The translations under genes were made by a program, and so were the position numbers. From assembly GCF_038002605.1 (NCBI RefSeq), contig NZ_JBBOCT010000001.1:248001-312000 (forward strand): a DNA stretch of 64,000 nt. The letters run 5' to 3'. This document shows positions 17,948-27,024 of this stretch, in pieces. The notes under the pieces were generated by a model. That model saw only the letters and a list, made by a program, of their open reading frames with translations, made no database searches and was not told where the DNA came from. The stretch comes from Bacillus sp. FSL K6-3431. GTDB lineage: Bacteria > Bacillota > Bacilli > Bacillales > Bacillaceae_C. Positions within the stretch are counted from its first letter, which is position 1. Each line of letters opens with the position of its first letter.

Positions 17948-19411
17948 ATGGTAGATAATAATGATACGGAAGAAACGGAAAGCAAGATTGGCTATATTCA
18001 CATGAAGAAGTTTAAGTTTGTTATGTTAATATTTTTGCTTATCTTTTCTACTGCGGGTATTACACTGATTGCACTTGGTTTGGGCGATGAAAAGGCAGTG
18101 AATGTTACGGGCCAAGAACGGAAAAATTTTACAAAGCTTTATCAAGCATACGATGAATTGGAGAAAAGCTATTTTCAAGATTTAAATCAAGAGGATTTGG
18201 TAAATGGTGCGATAGACGGCATGCTTAATGCGCTTGAAGATCCATATTCTGATTATATGACGAAAAAAGAAGCAAGTCAGTTTAGTGAAAGTATATCTTC
18301 TTCTTTTCAAGGAATTGGTGCAGAGATACAAGAGCTAAGTGGATATATTGTTGTCGTTTCCCCAATAAAGGGCTCGCCAGCGGAAAAAGCAGGGATTAGA
18401 CCGAAAGATAAAATCATTACTGTTGATGGTAAAAGCATTCAAGGCATGAGTGCGAACGAGGCAGTATTATTAATTCGTGGAGAAAAAGGAACGAAAGTGA
18501 ACCTTCAAATCCAACGCGGTGAAAAAACGGAGCCATTAGATATAACGATTACAAGAGATGAAATACCAATCAATACGGTATATGCCGAAATGATGGAGGA
18601 TGGCGTCGCGAAAATTCAAATTACAAGTTTTTCTAGTCATACAGATAAAGACCTTGCTGCTGCGTTAAATGATATGGAAGAAAAGGGAATGAAATCCCTC
18701 ATCATTGACGTTAGACAAAACCCGGGAGGCCTACTTGATCAAGCTGTGAATATATCCAATTTATTTGTTCCAAAAGGGAAATTACTTTTCCAAGTTGCAT
18801 ATAAAGATGGAACCGTGGAAGAATTTGTAGCTAAAGATGGCAAGAAAATAGATGTACCAACAGTAATGCTGATTGATAAAGGCAGTGCGAGTGCTTCAGA
18901 GATATTAGCCGGAGCCGTAAGCGAATCTGCTAATATCAAATTAGTTGGTGAAAAATCTTTCGGTAAAGGGACAGTGCAAACGACGAAAGAGTTTACCGAT
19001 AAATCTAATATGAAATACACGATGGCAAAATGGCTGACTCCAAACGGTAATTGGATACACGAAAAAGGCATTGAGCCTGACTTTGTTGAGAAGCTACCTG
19101 CCTATGCAGAGCTTTCATATATTGATCCAGATAAAGAATTGAAGAAAGATACGGTTGCAAATGAAGTGAAATCTGCTGAAGAAATGTTAAAGGTTCTTGG
19201 ATTTAATCCTGGAAATGTAGATACTAATTATGACGATAAAACAGTACAAGCTGTTAAGGAATTTCAAACTAGCGTAAAATTAGATCCAAATGGAGTGTTA
19301 CAAGGAGAGTCAACAGTAGCTTTAATGGAAAAAATACGTGATATGATTGTTAAAAATGACCCACAGGTAAAAAAAGCATTCGAATTATTAACAAAAGATA
19401 AAAGCAAATAA
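17948..19411 (+). CDS. ctpA: S41 family C-terminal processing peptidase CtpA
   Basis: 487 residues. One N-terminal transmembrane helix (about 24-46), a PDZ domain (SPIKGSPAEKAGIRPKDKI), then the S41 catalytic core with the Ser in DKGSASASEILAGA and the Lys in FGKGTVQT, and a C-terminal peptidoglycan-binding domain (EEMLKVLGFNPG...VKEFQTS). It acts outside the membrane on unfolded or regulatory proteins. The ATG at 17948 is preferred, with AAAGTGGTG upstream. Confidence 0.93.
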   Translation: MVDNNDTEETESKIGYIHMKKFKFVMLIFLLIFSTAGITLIALGLGDEKAVNVTGQERKNFTKLYQAYDELEKSYFQDLNQEDLVNGAIDGMLNALEDPYSDYMTKKEASQFSESISSSFQGIGAEIQELSGYIVVVSPIKGSPAEKAGIRPKDKIITVDGKSIQGMSANEAVLLIRGEKGTKVNLQIQRGEKTEPLDITITRDEIPINTVYAEMMEDGVAKIQITSFSSHTDKDLAAALNDMEEKGMKSLIIDVRQNPGGLLDQAVNISNLFVPKGKLLFQVAYKDGTVEEFVAKDGKKIDVPTVMLIDKGSASASEILAGAVSESANIKLVGEKSFGKGTVQTTKEFTDKSNMKYTMAKWLTPNGNWIHEKGIEPDFVEKLPAYAELSYIDPDKELKKDTVANEVKSAEEMLKVLGFNPGNVDTNYDDKTVQAVKEFQTSVKLDPNGVLQGESTVALMEKIRDMIVKNDPQVKKAFELLTKDKSK

Positions 19412-19434
19412 AAAACTCCATTCGGAGTTTTTTT
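19410..19434 (+). terminator. Terminator after ctpA
   Basis: AAAAACTCC / GGAGTTTTT with loop ATTC, followed by T. Confidence 0.85.
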
Positions 19435-19443
19435 GTTTGCTTT

Positions 19444-19686
19444 TTATTTTTCCCCAAACTTTATAAATGTATATTCATCTTCCACTAGTCCACATGTACC
19501 ACATTGTATTCTTCTCTCTGGGCCGCTATAAGCAATGTGAAAAGGCCCAGCATCGTCCTTACCGGCAAACCTTTCTATCGTTTCCCCTGTTTGAGGATCC
19601 AGTTTAACTGCATGGGGAACCTGTTCAATAATATTAAAACGAGAACGATTGGTTTTGCAATTAGGGCAGCGGTATCGGATATCCAT
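19444..19686 (-). CDS. Small double-Cys-pair (zinc-ribbon-like) protein
   Basis: 80 residues with CPNC near residue 7 and CGTC near residue 65, giving a four-Cys zinc-ribbon pattern around a polar core ([15 protein letters not shown]). The ATG at 19686 is chosen because GGGAGGA lies six bases upstream; two in-frame starts overlap that ribosome site. I do not recognise a characterised relative. It is convergent with ctpA. Confidence 0.7.
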   Translation of the reverse strand: MDIRYRCPNCKTNRSRFNIIEQVPHAVKLDPQTGETIERFAGKDDAGPFHIAYSGPERRIQCGTCGLVEDEYTFIKFGEK

Positions 19687-19701
19687 CTTCATTCCTCCCA
19701 A

Positions 19702-20065
19702 AAAGTGTCATATGATAGGTTACCCTGATTTCCGAAATATTATAAGTATACGTGTGAGAGAGTACGATCAAATATAATAATTGTTATATCAATGTAATAA
19801 TTGTAACGAAAGACACTAGAAAAAAAAGCTGTCAATATGCATTCTATAGCAGTTTATGGTAATACCTTGTTGTAAATGGAAATTGCCCAATGTAAGTCAG
19901 AATTATCCTTCACACAGAAATGCCGTATCTATAAGATTTACTAACTGTACAAATTCAGAAAATATCTTACTCTCTTAAACTGGCATTTCCTCCCTTAAAT
20001 ATTACAAAAATCATATGGTAAGATATTTTTGTAGACGAAAAGAAAACATTGGGAGGAATAAGACA
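19702..20065. other. Intergenic region, nothing recognisable
   Basis: A/T-rich spacer between divergent genes. Several weak TATAAT-like stretches are present but no clear promoter, repeat or RNA structure; GGGAGG at 20051 is the ribosome site of the next gene. Confidence 0.5.
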
Positions 20066-20878
20066 ATGAAAAAAATGATATTTACAACTGCAGCAGCAGT
20101 AGCAATTATGGCAGCACCATTTGCAGGAAAAGCAGATGCGGCACAAGTTGAGCCTATCAAAGCAAAGGTAGTATTCCAATATAATACTGTTAATCTTTCA
20201 GATCACGAGGATTTGTTAAATCAAATCTGTAAGAAATATAATATTAAGTGGAATATGAAAGACTTGAATTTAGCACAGCCGAAACCAACACCGGAAAAAC
20301 AAGAAAAACCAGTGGCACAACCGAAACCAACACCAGAAAAACAAGAAAAACCAGTGGCACAGCCGAAACCAACACCAGAAAAACAAGAAAAACCAGTGAC
20401 GCAACCGAAACCAACACCAGTGCAACCAGAAAAACCAGTAGCGCAGCCAAAACCAACACCGGAAAAACAAGAAAAGCCTGCTGAGCAAACAACTTCACAA
20501 CTAAGTGCTTTTGAACAACAAGTATTTGATTTAACAAATCAAGAAAGAACGAAAAATGGTTTGGCACCATTAAAAATAGATCTTGAATTAAGCAAAGTAG
20601 CACGTGAAAAATCAAGAGATATGTCAGCAAACAATTATTTTGATCATAATAGCCCAACATATGGCTCACCATTTGATATGATGAAAAAATTTGGTATCAC
20701 ATATCGTTCTGCAGGTGAAAACATTGCCATGGGTCAACGTACACCTCAAGAGGTAGTAACTGGGTGGATGAATAGCTCAGGTCATCGTGCAAATATCTTA
20801 AGCCAAGACTTCACTCATATTGGAGTTGGCCATGATGCTAACGGTAATTATTGGACACAACAATTTATTGGGAAATAA
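20066..20878 (+). CDS. Exported CAP-domain protein with Pro/Lys repeat linker (YkwD-like)
   Basis: 270 residues. Signal peptide (MKKMIFTTAAAVAIMAA...ADA), a short N-terminal domain, then five tandem 14-residue units PKPTPEKQEKPVAQ (about residues 72-141) and a C-terminal CAP/SCP domain with FDHNSPTYGSP, the CAP signature RSAGENIAMG and SGHRANIL. Domain layout resembles YkwD and other Bacillus CAP proteins, of unclear enzymatic activity. The linker probably spans the cell wall. The ATG at 20066 follows GGGAGG. Confidence 0.9.
   Translation: MKKMIFTTAAAVAIMAAPFAGKADAAQVEPIKAKVVFQYNTVNLSDHEDLLNQICKKYNIKWNMKDLNLAQPKPTPEKQEKPVAQPKPTPEKQEKPVAQPKPTPEKQEKPVTQPKPTPVQPEKPVAQPKPTPEKQEKPAEQTTSQLSAFEQQVFDLTNQERTKNGLAPLKIDLELSKVAREKSRDMSANNYFDHNSPTYGSPFDMMKKFGITYRSAGENIAMGQRTPQEVVTGWMNSSGHRANILSQDFTHIGVGHDANGNYWTQQFIGK
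20279..20488 (+). repeat. Five tandem 42-base coding repeats
   Basis: Five units of 42 bases, each encoding PKPTPEKQEKPVAQ or a near variant; unit 4 has VQPEKP instead of EKQEKP. Copy number is likely to vary between strains. Confidence 0.85.
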
Positions 20879-20933
20879 AATGGAGCGTAAGCTTGCTGGA
20901 GGATATCCTGTAGGAATTGCCTTATGCCAATAG

Positions 20934-20976
20934 AAAAACGAACAGGTAGCCACTAGGCTTACCTGTTCGTTTTTTT
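20934..20976 (+). terminator. Terminator after the CAP gene
   Basis: CGAACAGGTA / TACCTGTTCG stem, followed by T7. Confidence 0.8.
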
Positions 20977-21042
20977 GTTAGCTGTGTGGAAAGGTATAAG
21001 ATTTAACAGATAGAATCATATTTGACCTACTTAATAATGTAC

Positions 21043-21117
21043 TAAGGCCTTTAATCGTCGACAATTGAAGGCCTGTACAGGCTATACCAAACTACCTCGG
21101 GATGTAGTTTGGTATAC
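21043..21117. other. Two tandem hairpins between convergent genes
   Basis: First stem AAGGCCTTTAAT / ATTGAAGGCCT (21044-21074), second stem ATACCAAACTAC / GTAGTTTGGTAT (21082-21115). They lie just beyond the MATE gene stop, but without a T run, so a terminator role is uncertain. Confidence 0.5.
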
Positions 21118-21120
21118 CTT

Positions 21121-22491
21121 TTATAAGCTTACTTTTTCTTTTCTTAACCCCATTTTTTTGTTTTGGACATAGCGTAAACGAAAGGAGAGCGTGATGGCAC
21201 CTATAGCTAAACCGATGATCAAACCGAGCCAGTATCCAAAGGGACCTAAGTCAGTATAATTAGTCAGAATATAGCCGAAAGGTAAACCGATTACCCAAAA
21301 TGAGATTAAAGCCATGATAAACGTGACATTTACATCTTTATACCCTCGCAACGCTCCTTGAATCGGTGCTTGAACAGCATCAGATAACTGAAAGAATACA
21401 GCAAACAGCAAAAATTGCGATATTAATTTTACAACTTGCAAATCATCGCTGTATAACTGTGCTACTTCTGCGCGGAATACAAAAAGTAATAACCCCATTA
21501 TTAGAGATATACTTACACCACTAAGAATACCCAGCTTACTATAGGATCGGGCATCTTGATATCTTCCTGCCCCAGACTCAAAACCAATAAGTATAGTAAG
21601 TGCCATTGAAATACTTAGTGGAATCATATAAAGAAAGGAAGAAAAGTTTAGTGCCGCCTGATGTGCTGCAATTACATTCGTACCGAATTCACTCATAAAT
21701 AATGTAACTGCTGAAAAGATACTCGTTTCGATAAAAATCGATAAGCCAATAGGAAGTCCGAGCGCAAATATTTCTTTCCATTTATGTAAATCAATCCGAT
21801 AGAATGTTTTAAATATCCGATAATCTAAAAATGGTTTTTTTCTATGAATGATCCACATGGCAATTAACGTTATTAACCAATATGTCGCTGCTGAGGCGAT
21901 CCCTGCTCCAATACCCCCAAGTGCAGGTAAACCAAGCTTACCGAAAATTAGAATGTAATTTAACACGACATTAATTGGCAAAGATGTAAGCGTAATAATC
22001 ATTGTCACTCTTGTTTTACCGAGTGCGTCAATAAAGGAGCGAAGGGCGTTGTAAACGAATAAAGGAATAATTCCAAATGCCAAACTAACTAAATAAAACC
22101 TGGCCACATGTTCTACTTCATTCGCCAAATTCATTCCATTCAAAATGGGATTTAGAATGATAGAGCCTACTAAAATGACGAAAGCTGCCATTGCAATTCC
22201 AGAGTAAATCCCTTGTACAACTGAAAAGGGAATATCGTCTTTTTTCTTTGCCCCAATTAAGTGAGCAACGATAGGTGTGATTGATAAAAGAATACCACTT
22301 AAGCCGGTGAAAATTGGTACCCATAAGGATGAACCTATTGCTACACCAGCTAAATGTTCGGAGGAATATCTTCCAGTCATCATGATGTCAAAAAAGGTCA
22401 TCGAGAACATAGCAAGCTGAGTGATCAATAACGGAACTAAAATCACCCAAAGTTGTTGAAATTTTTCACGTAAATTATTTGTCTGTTTCAT
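21121..22491 (-). CDS. MATE family efflux transporter
   Basis: 456 residues with about 12 transmembrane helices in two homologous halves, matching the MATE/NorM family that exports cationic drugs using Na+ or H+ gradients. Typical features: LITQLAMFSMTFFDIMMTGRY at the N-terminus, and the same topology repeated from about residue 235 (LGLPIGLSIFIETSIFSAVT). The ATG at 22491 is preferred over GTG 22503, with GAGGG upstream. Substrate unknown. Confidence 0.92.
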   Translation of the reverse strand: MKQTNNLREKFQQLWVILVPLLITQLAMFSMTFFDIMMTGRYSSEHLAGVAIGSSLWVPIFTGLSGILLSITPIVAHLIGAKKKDDIPFSVVQGIYSGIAMAAFVILVGSIILNPILNGMNLANEVEHVARFYLVSLAFGIIPLFVYNALRSFIDALGKTRVTMIITLTSLPINVVLNYILIFGKLGLPALGGIGAGIASAATYWLITLIAMWIIHRKKPFLDYRIFKTFYRIDLHKWKEIFALGLPIGLSIFIETSIFSAVTLFMSEFGTNVIAAHQAALNFSSFLYMIPLSISMALTILIGFESGAGRYQDARSYSKLGILSGVSISLIMGLLLFVFRAEVAQLYSDDLQVVKLISQFLLFAVFFQLSDAVQAPIQGALRGYKDVNVTFIMALISFWVIGLPFGYILTNYTDLGPFGYWLGLIIGLAIGAITLSFRLRYVQNKKMGLRKEKVSL

Positions 22492-22772
22492 TTTTACCCT
22501 CACTTACAAATGATTTCATTAAGATAAGATTATAACATATTAGTATTAATCAATACACATTTAGAACTCCAATAATATTGTTATGTAAACATGTGAGTTG
22601 ATACATATAAATTAATGTAATGCCTTCAGAAGAGGCAGTATAATAAGATTATGAACAGGTTTCTTGTTTACCAGATAAATTTATCTTTTGTAGGCGGGGG
22701 AAACTTCACCCTACGACTGAGCGGGGATTTGACTAAATAGAGATACCTCGTTTTTAAAGATTTTTATAGCTA

Positions 22773-22810
22773 CAAAAAAAGAGCTAAAACCTATGTGGTT
22801 TTGAGCTCTT
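22773..22810 (-). terminator. Terminator of the GNAT gene
   Basis: AAGAGCTnAAAACC / GGTTTTnAGCTCTT stem, read on the minus strand and ending in T7. Confidence 0.85.
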
Positions 22811-22825
22811 GAATCATTTTTCATA

Positions 22826-23389
22826 TTAAGCTTCGAGTGGCTGCATTTCTTCTGAGTCGATCGTTTTACGAAGGTAATTCATCGTAAATAAATCTTTCGG
22901 AATTTCGTAAAGGTCATACACGTAATTTTCCCGATTTAGTTGTTGAAATATAGATGGGCGAGTTTTATTTGCCAGTACAACATAAGGGAATTTTTCAGCG
23001 GCTTTTCGTGAACGGACATTTTCTTTACGAATACGCATATATATCGTTTCAATTTCTTTCTCAAAAAATAATTCTTGGAAAAAGCATTCTTTGGCTAATA
23101 TATTATACCCTTTACCATGATATGGTTTACCTATCCAAGTTCCTAAAAATCCAGCATTTCCTTCTATATCATAAAGGTTGATCGTACCAATTGGATTTTC
23201 CCATTCATCCATTATTGTCCTTGAGATTAACTCCTCGCGTTCTTCTGCTTCAATGGTCTGTTTCGTCAAAAATATGAACTCTTCATATGAAGTTGCTTTT
23301 TGTCGTACGAAAGGGAAGACATCAGGGTGCGTCATTAAATCAAATAATGCATGACATTCATGCCCAAATAATTCACGTTTCTTAAGCAT
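22826..23389 (-). CDS. GNAT family N-acetyltransferase
   Basis: 187 residues of the RimJ/RimL-like GNAT type. The acetyl-CoA pyrophosphate loop is GKPYHGKGYN near residue 92, preceded by the beta-4 strand NAGFLGTWI and followed by IYMRIRKENVRSRKAAEK. Acceptor unknown. GGAGGGGG lies six bases before the ATG and is near the end of an unusual structured leader (23395-23545). Confidence 0.85.
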   Translation of the reverse strand: MLKKRELFGHECHALFDLMTHPDVFPFVRQKATSYEEFIFLTKQTIEAEEREELISRTIMDEWENPIGTINLYDIEGNAGFLGTWIGKPYHGKGYNILAKECFFQELFFEKEIETIYMRIRKENVRSRKAAEKFPYVVLANKTRPSIFQQLNRENYVYDLYEIPKDLFTMNYLRKTIDSEEMQPLEA

Positions 23390-23394
23390 TATGA

Positions 23395-23545
23395 ACCCCC
23401 TCCAGGGCAGGGTAGTCCCGTAGATTCGTTTCTACCCTCGAAATTTTTTAAAAGTTGCATAAAAAATTTCGGGGTGGGAATCGAACCCACTAGGACCAGC
23501 CAAACAACAGGACTGGTGGCGCACCATTTGCCTTCCCTCAATTAT
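23395..23545 (-). ncRNA. Structured tRNA-like leader upstream of the GNAT gene
   Basis: On the minus strand this stretch contains a perfect tRNA-type T arm (GTGGG-TTCGATT-CCCAC, 23476-23492), preceded by ACCAGTC / GGCTGGT, a 7-bp stem with a 9-base loop, and GGTGCGCCACC. After it come a long hairpin (CCCCGAAATTTTTT pairing with AAAAAATTTCGAGGG) and a hairpin GGGTAG / CTACCC close to the ribosome site. No acceptor stem closes it, so it is not a normal tRNA. It could be a tRNA-like regulatory leader, a riboswitch-like element or a pseudo-tRNA. Confidence 0.45.
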
Positions 23546-23844
23546 GAGCTGTATTAAATTTTAAGGTATTTATATTGACATCATACAAAAAAAAACAGCT
23601 TTTGAAAATAGGTAAAACAAAATAATTTTCTTTTTTATTCTACTATTTTCGACATGTTTTTCAAGGCTGATTTTTGTTGAATATTGATAAAGGAAATGCT
23701 GGTTTTAAAAGCCGATTTTAACTACATTTATCGGCTCTAAACGAAGGAGGTATTTAAATATATGAAAAAGTGAAGATTTTACGAAACCTTCTGTTATGTA
23801 AATCGTATTATATATTAAGAGAGATTTAAGAGGAGGAAATTGTG

Positions 23845-24165
23845 ATGCAAGAAAGTACAGAAAAATCTGTAGCTGGATTATTATATATTACTAGTTTGTT
23901 TTTCCCAGTTATTGCACCTTTGATTATTTGGTTAATCAAAAAGGATGAATCACCATTCATTGATTTTCATGGAAGAGAGTATTTTAATTTTCTCATATCC
24001 TATACTGTTTACAGTATTGTCGCAGGAATATCGGTCATAATATTGATTGGATTTATCCTTTTACCTATTGTTGGGCTTTCGGCAATCATTTTTACGATTA
24101 TCGCAGCAATTAAAGCATTTGATGGTCAAACATACAGAATCCCATTTGTTTTCCGGATTTTATAA
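23845..24165 (+). CDS. DUF4870 membrane protein
   Basis: 106 residues with three transmembrane segments (starting near residues 11, 45 and 70) and the conserved middle DESPFIDFHGREYFNF of the DUF4870/Tic20-like family. Function unknown. The ATG at 23845 follows AGGAGG at nine bases. The 300 bases upstream hold a GCCGAT / ATCGGC hairpin near 23711-23735 but no gene. A terminator follows at 24226. Confidence 0.85.
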   Translation: MQESTEKSVAGLLYITSLFFPVIAPLIIWLIKKDESPFIDFHGREYFNFLISYTVYSIVAGISVIILIGFILLPIVGLSAIIFTIIAAIKAFDGQTYRIPFVFRIL

Positions 24166-24225
24166 GGTCCAAAGTGGAATCTAATAGCAGGTAGTAATAG
24201 ATAAATCTATCTATGGTTCCAAGCG

Positions 24226-24253
24226 AGTCTGACAAAATTGTCAGGCTTTTTTT
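24226..24253 (+). terminator. Terminator after the DUF4870 gene
   Basis: GTCTGACA / TGTCAGGC stem followed by T7. Confidence 0.8.
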
Positions 24254-24311
24254 CTTGGAAATCGTTCTTAATGATTCATGTAGGACATACCATCTTACTA
24301 GGGGGAACCGT

Positions 24312-25058
24312 ATGAATATTAAAGACTATTATGCTCGAATGACTCGCTTATATTTGAATCAAACCATATTATTTACACTGGTTTTTGTTTCTATTATTTT
24401 GCCCAGTATGCAAAAGGTCAATTTTTTGCCAATTAATATAGCCGGTATCTTTGTATCGCTATGTCTTTTTACCTTTTTTTTGAAATATTTGTATTTCACT
24501 AATAAAAACCGGGATGTTAGCTTATTAATTAATGCTAAAGATATTGTAATGAGTAAAGCGCAATTTTATATATTGCTTCAATCTCCGTCCTCTCTTTCCA
24601 TATTTGATATTTATTCCGCTGATGGAATCTGTCGTTTTTCTATTTCTAGAATAAAAGGCAGAGAAAAGCGAAAAAGAGATAAGATTGGAAATAAATTCAA
24701 ATCTAAATGGATGTACAGAATCGATCAACATGGTTCGACGAATAGGTCGTATATCCATGTATATTCGCAAGATGCAGTTATTTTTATTCAAAAAAGTAAA
24801 TTACCAATAATTATTACAAAAATAAATGCAACAAGAAAGGAACTAGTAGTAGGGGCAAAAACCTATCAATTAAAAAAAAGTTATGCTGACTATGTTTTAT
24901 CTATAGATGAAAAAGTAGTGATGAGAATCAAAAAGGGTTTCATGCCGCTTAAAATGCAAACAATGTTCCAACCAAATACACCTATTTTGAGTTTCGAAAA
25001 ACGTCTTACGGAAGACGAGAAATATTTATGTTTATGTTTACTTGTTTTCTTGGAATAA
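24312..25058 (+). CDS. Membrane-anchored protein of unknown function
   Basis: 248 residues, with two N-terminal transmembrane helices (about 17-35 and 40-60) and a basic, beta-rich cytoplasmic domain of about 190 residues. The latter (YRIDQHGSTNRSYIHVYSQD..., VVGAKTYQLKKSYADYVLS) is vaguely reminiscent of tubby/LURP-like barrels. I do not recognise the family. GGGGGAA precedes the ATG. It is convergent with ligD, with only ten bases between. Confidence 0.65.
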   Translation: MNIKDYYARMTRLYLNQTILFTLVFVSIILPSMQKVNFLPINIAGIFVSLCLFTFFLKYLYFTNKNRDVSLLINAKDIVMSKAQFYILLQSPSSLSIFDIYSADGICRFSISRIKGREKRKRDKIGNKFKSKWMYRIDQHGSTNRSYIHVYSQDAVIFIQKSKLPIIITKINATRKELVVGAKTYQLKKSYADYVLSIDEKVVMRIKKGFMPLKMQTMFQPNTPILSFEKRLTEDEKYLCLCLLVFLE

Positions 25059-25068
25059 GTCCAAGGTT

Positions 25069-26898
25069 TTATTCGAGTTTTATCATTTTTAGCACATCAT
25101 TAAATGGTTGTTTTCTTTTGCATGTGAAAAAGTGTGAAAAGGGATCACCTAAGACATTTAATCTTTCTAACACCTTTTGCATCGTGAAATACTCCATGTG
25201 TAAATCATTTGTTATTTCATGCCAAAATAACGGAGCAGCGACAAGAGCATCTTTATTATTTCTAACGGAGTAAGGGGAGATAATTGTTTTACCTTCTGCA
25301 TGTTGGATGAAATCAATATAGAGCTTTCCATTCCGGTTTTTTTTCAATCTTTCTATGGTGAACGATTGAGGTTCGGTAGTGATCAGGAAATTCGCGATAA
25401 ACTCTGTAAATAGACGTGTATCATCCCATGTAAAAGTGTCATCTGGAAGTGGAATATACACTTGCATTCCTTTATTACCAGAAACTTTTACAAAGGCAGT
25501 TAATTTTAATGTATCTAGTATTTCTTTCAATAGTATTGCTGCATGTATAGCCAGGGTGAAATCTGCACGTGAAGGCGGATCGAGATCAAAAACAATTTCA
25601 CTTACATAATCACTTTTTATCGTTTGGAAAGGGACGTGAAACTCGATAGCAAGTTGATTCCCTAACCAAATTAAAGCTTGCAAATCATTACAAATGATCA
25701 TTTCAGACTTTTCGTGTGTATATGACTGAATATAGTCAGGTGCTGTTTCAGGACGTTTTTTTTGAAAAAAAGCCTCACCAAAGATGCCATGTGGCGCACG
25801 AATGACTGTTAATGGTCGATCTTGAAGAAATGGCAGCATGAAAGAAGAGACAGATCTTAGATAGCGAAGATAGTCTAATTTTGTGCACATGTTTTTGTCC
25901 CAAAGATCTTTATCTGGATGTGTAAGTATGACTTTATCTGGAAAAGCAGCATTAGCAATTAAAAAGTGTTCAAATGTACATTTATCTGGAGATAGATCAA
26001 AGCGCAATTCTTTAAAATATGGCTCGCGAAGCTGTTCTCCGTTCCATTCTATATAATAAAGATCCAGACAGATACCTGGTTTTATTTTTATTAAGCTGCC
26101 TATTCTTTGATCGTAGTTTTGCATTATTGTACTCTTTATTGCCAGTTTCGTTTCTGTTTCCAAACCGTTTATAAATAGACCCAGAGGAAATACTGTATCG
26201 TTTTTCCACACACCAATATGAAAAAAACCATTATTTTCATCAAAAGCAGTTAAAAAACAGGATGCAGTTTTCCAGTTTTTTATTTTTAACCATGTAGAAG
26301 TTCTTCTACCTTCCTCCCAAGGACTAGAGCTTAACTTTACGACGATCCCCTCACTATCATATGCCTGCATTTTTTCTAATAAAGAGCTATATTTGGAATG
26401 AAATGGGACATATTGTACAAGCATTTCGTTTTTGGTGGAAGGTGTAACTGAAAATCCTAAGCGCTTAAATATAGACAAAAGCATCGCTTTCCTTTTCATA
26501 TAAGGAAGTGTAACTGTACTCGTTTGATTAGTTGATAGAAGGTCAAAAGCAAGAAACTTACAAGGTCTGGTGTTTGCAGCCTCGTAAATTTTTTCTTTGG
26601 ACCGCAATCTACCTCTTTTTTGAATGGCTTGGAAATTTGCTTTCCAATCATTTTCTAGAATGACGAGTTCACCATCTAATTTTAAAGGGAGCAAGTCTGT
26701 AATAGAGTCCTGGTGCTTGAGTAGAAATGCTTTTAACTCCGGGAATAGGGGGAGTAAATCCTTACCATTCCTGCTTAATAAAATGCATTCTTCTATACTC
26801 CAGTTAAGGATGCCTCGAAAGCCATCATATTTGATTTCATAATACCAATCACCTTGGTTAGGCGGATGAAAGGTTAAGGTAGGAAGCATGGGTTTCAA
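25069..26898 (-). CDS. ligD: ATP-dependent DNA ligase/polymerase LigD (YkoU-type)
   Basis: 609 residues in the Bacillus order ligase-then-polymerase. The ligase domain has the adenylated Lys23 in KYDGFRG, and later EGIVVKLSSSPW and WLKIKNWK; the C-terminal archaeo-eukaryotic primase-type polymerase has EIVFDLDPPS with the metal-binding DxD and SGNKGMQVYIPL. No nuclease domain. It acts with Ku in non-homologous end joining, typically in spores. The start is a TTG with AAAGGAGCG upstream, giving the same length as B. subtilis LigD (611). Confidence 0.93.
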   Translation of the reverse strand: MKPMLPTLTFHPPNQGDWYYEIKYDGFRGILNWSIEECILLSRNGKDLLPLFPELKAFLLKHQDSITDLLPLKLDGELVILENDWKANFQAIQKRGRLRSKEKIYEAANTRPCKFLAFDLLSTNQTSTVTLPYMKRKAMLLSIFKRLGFSVTPSTKNEMLVQYVPFHSKYSSLLEKMQAYDSEGIVVKLSSSPWEEGRRTSTWLKIKNWKTASCFLTAFDENNGFFHIGVWKNDTVFPLGLFINGLETETKLAIKSTIMQNYDQRIGSLIKIKPGICLDLYYIEWNGEQLREPYFKELRFDLSPDKCTFEHFLIANAAFPDKVILTHPDKDLWDKNMCTKLDYLRYLRSVSSFMLPFLQDRPLTVIRAPHGIFGEAFFQKKRPETAPDYIQSYTHEKSEMIICNDLQALIWLGNQLAIEFHVPFQTIKSDYVSEIVFDLDPPSRADFTLAIHAAILLKEILDTLKLTAFVKVSGNKGMQVYIPLPDDTFTWDDTRLFTEFIANFLITTEPQSFTIERLKKNRNGKLYIDFIQHAEGKTIISPYSVRNNKDALVAAPLFWHEITNDLHMEYFTMQKVLERLNVLGDPFSHFFTCKRKQPFNDVLKMIKLE

Positions 26899-27024
26899 TA
26901 AAAACGCTCCTTTCATTTTTTTTAGTTTTACCCACATAATGAATTTTTACCAAAAGTTGATAGGAATGTTTGTGATTCAATTTAGCAAATACTATCAATA
27001 GGAAACATAGAAGAAGGTGAGAAA

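Noticed and set aside
20275..20490. CRISPR-like regular repeats
   Set aside because: The repeats are contiguous and in-frame coding units without spacers; no cas genes in the window.
20244..20672. Long minus-strand and alternate-frame open stretches across the CAP gene linker
   Set aside because: Created by the 42-base repeat; the composition is biased and there are no ribosome sites.
23455..23545. A functional tRNA gene on the minus strand
   Set aside because: T arm is perfect, but the anticodon-like loop has nine bases and no acceptor stem forms.
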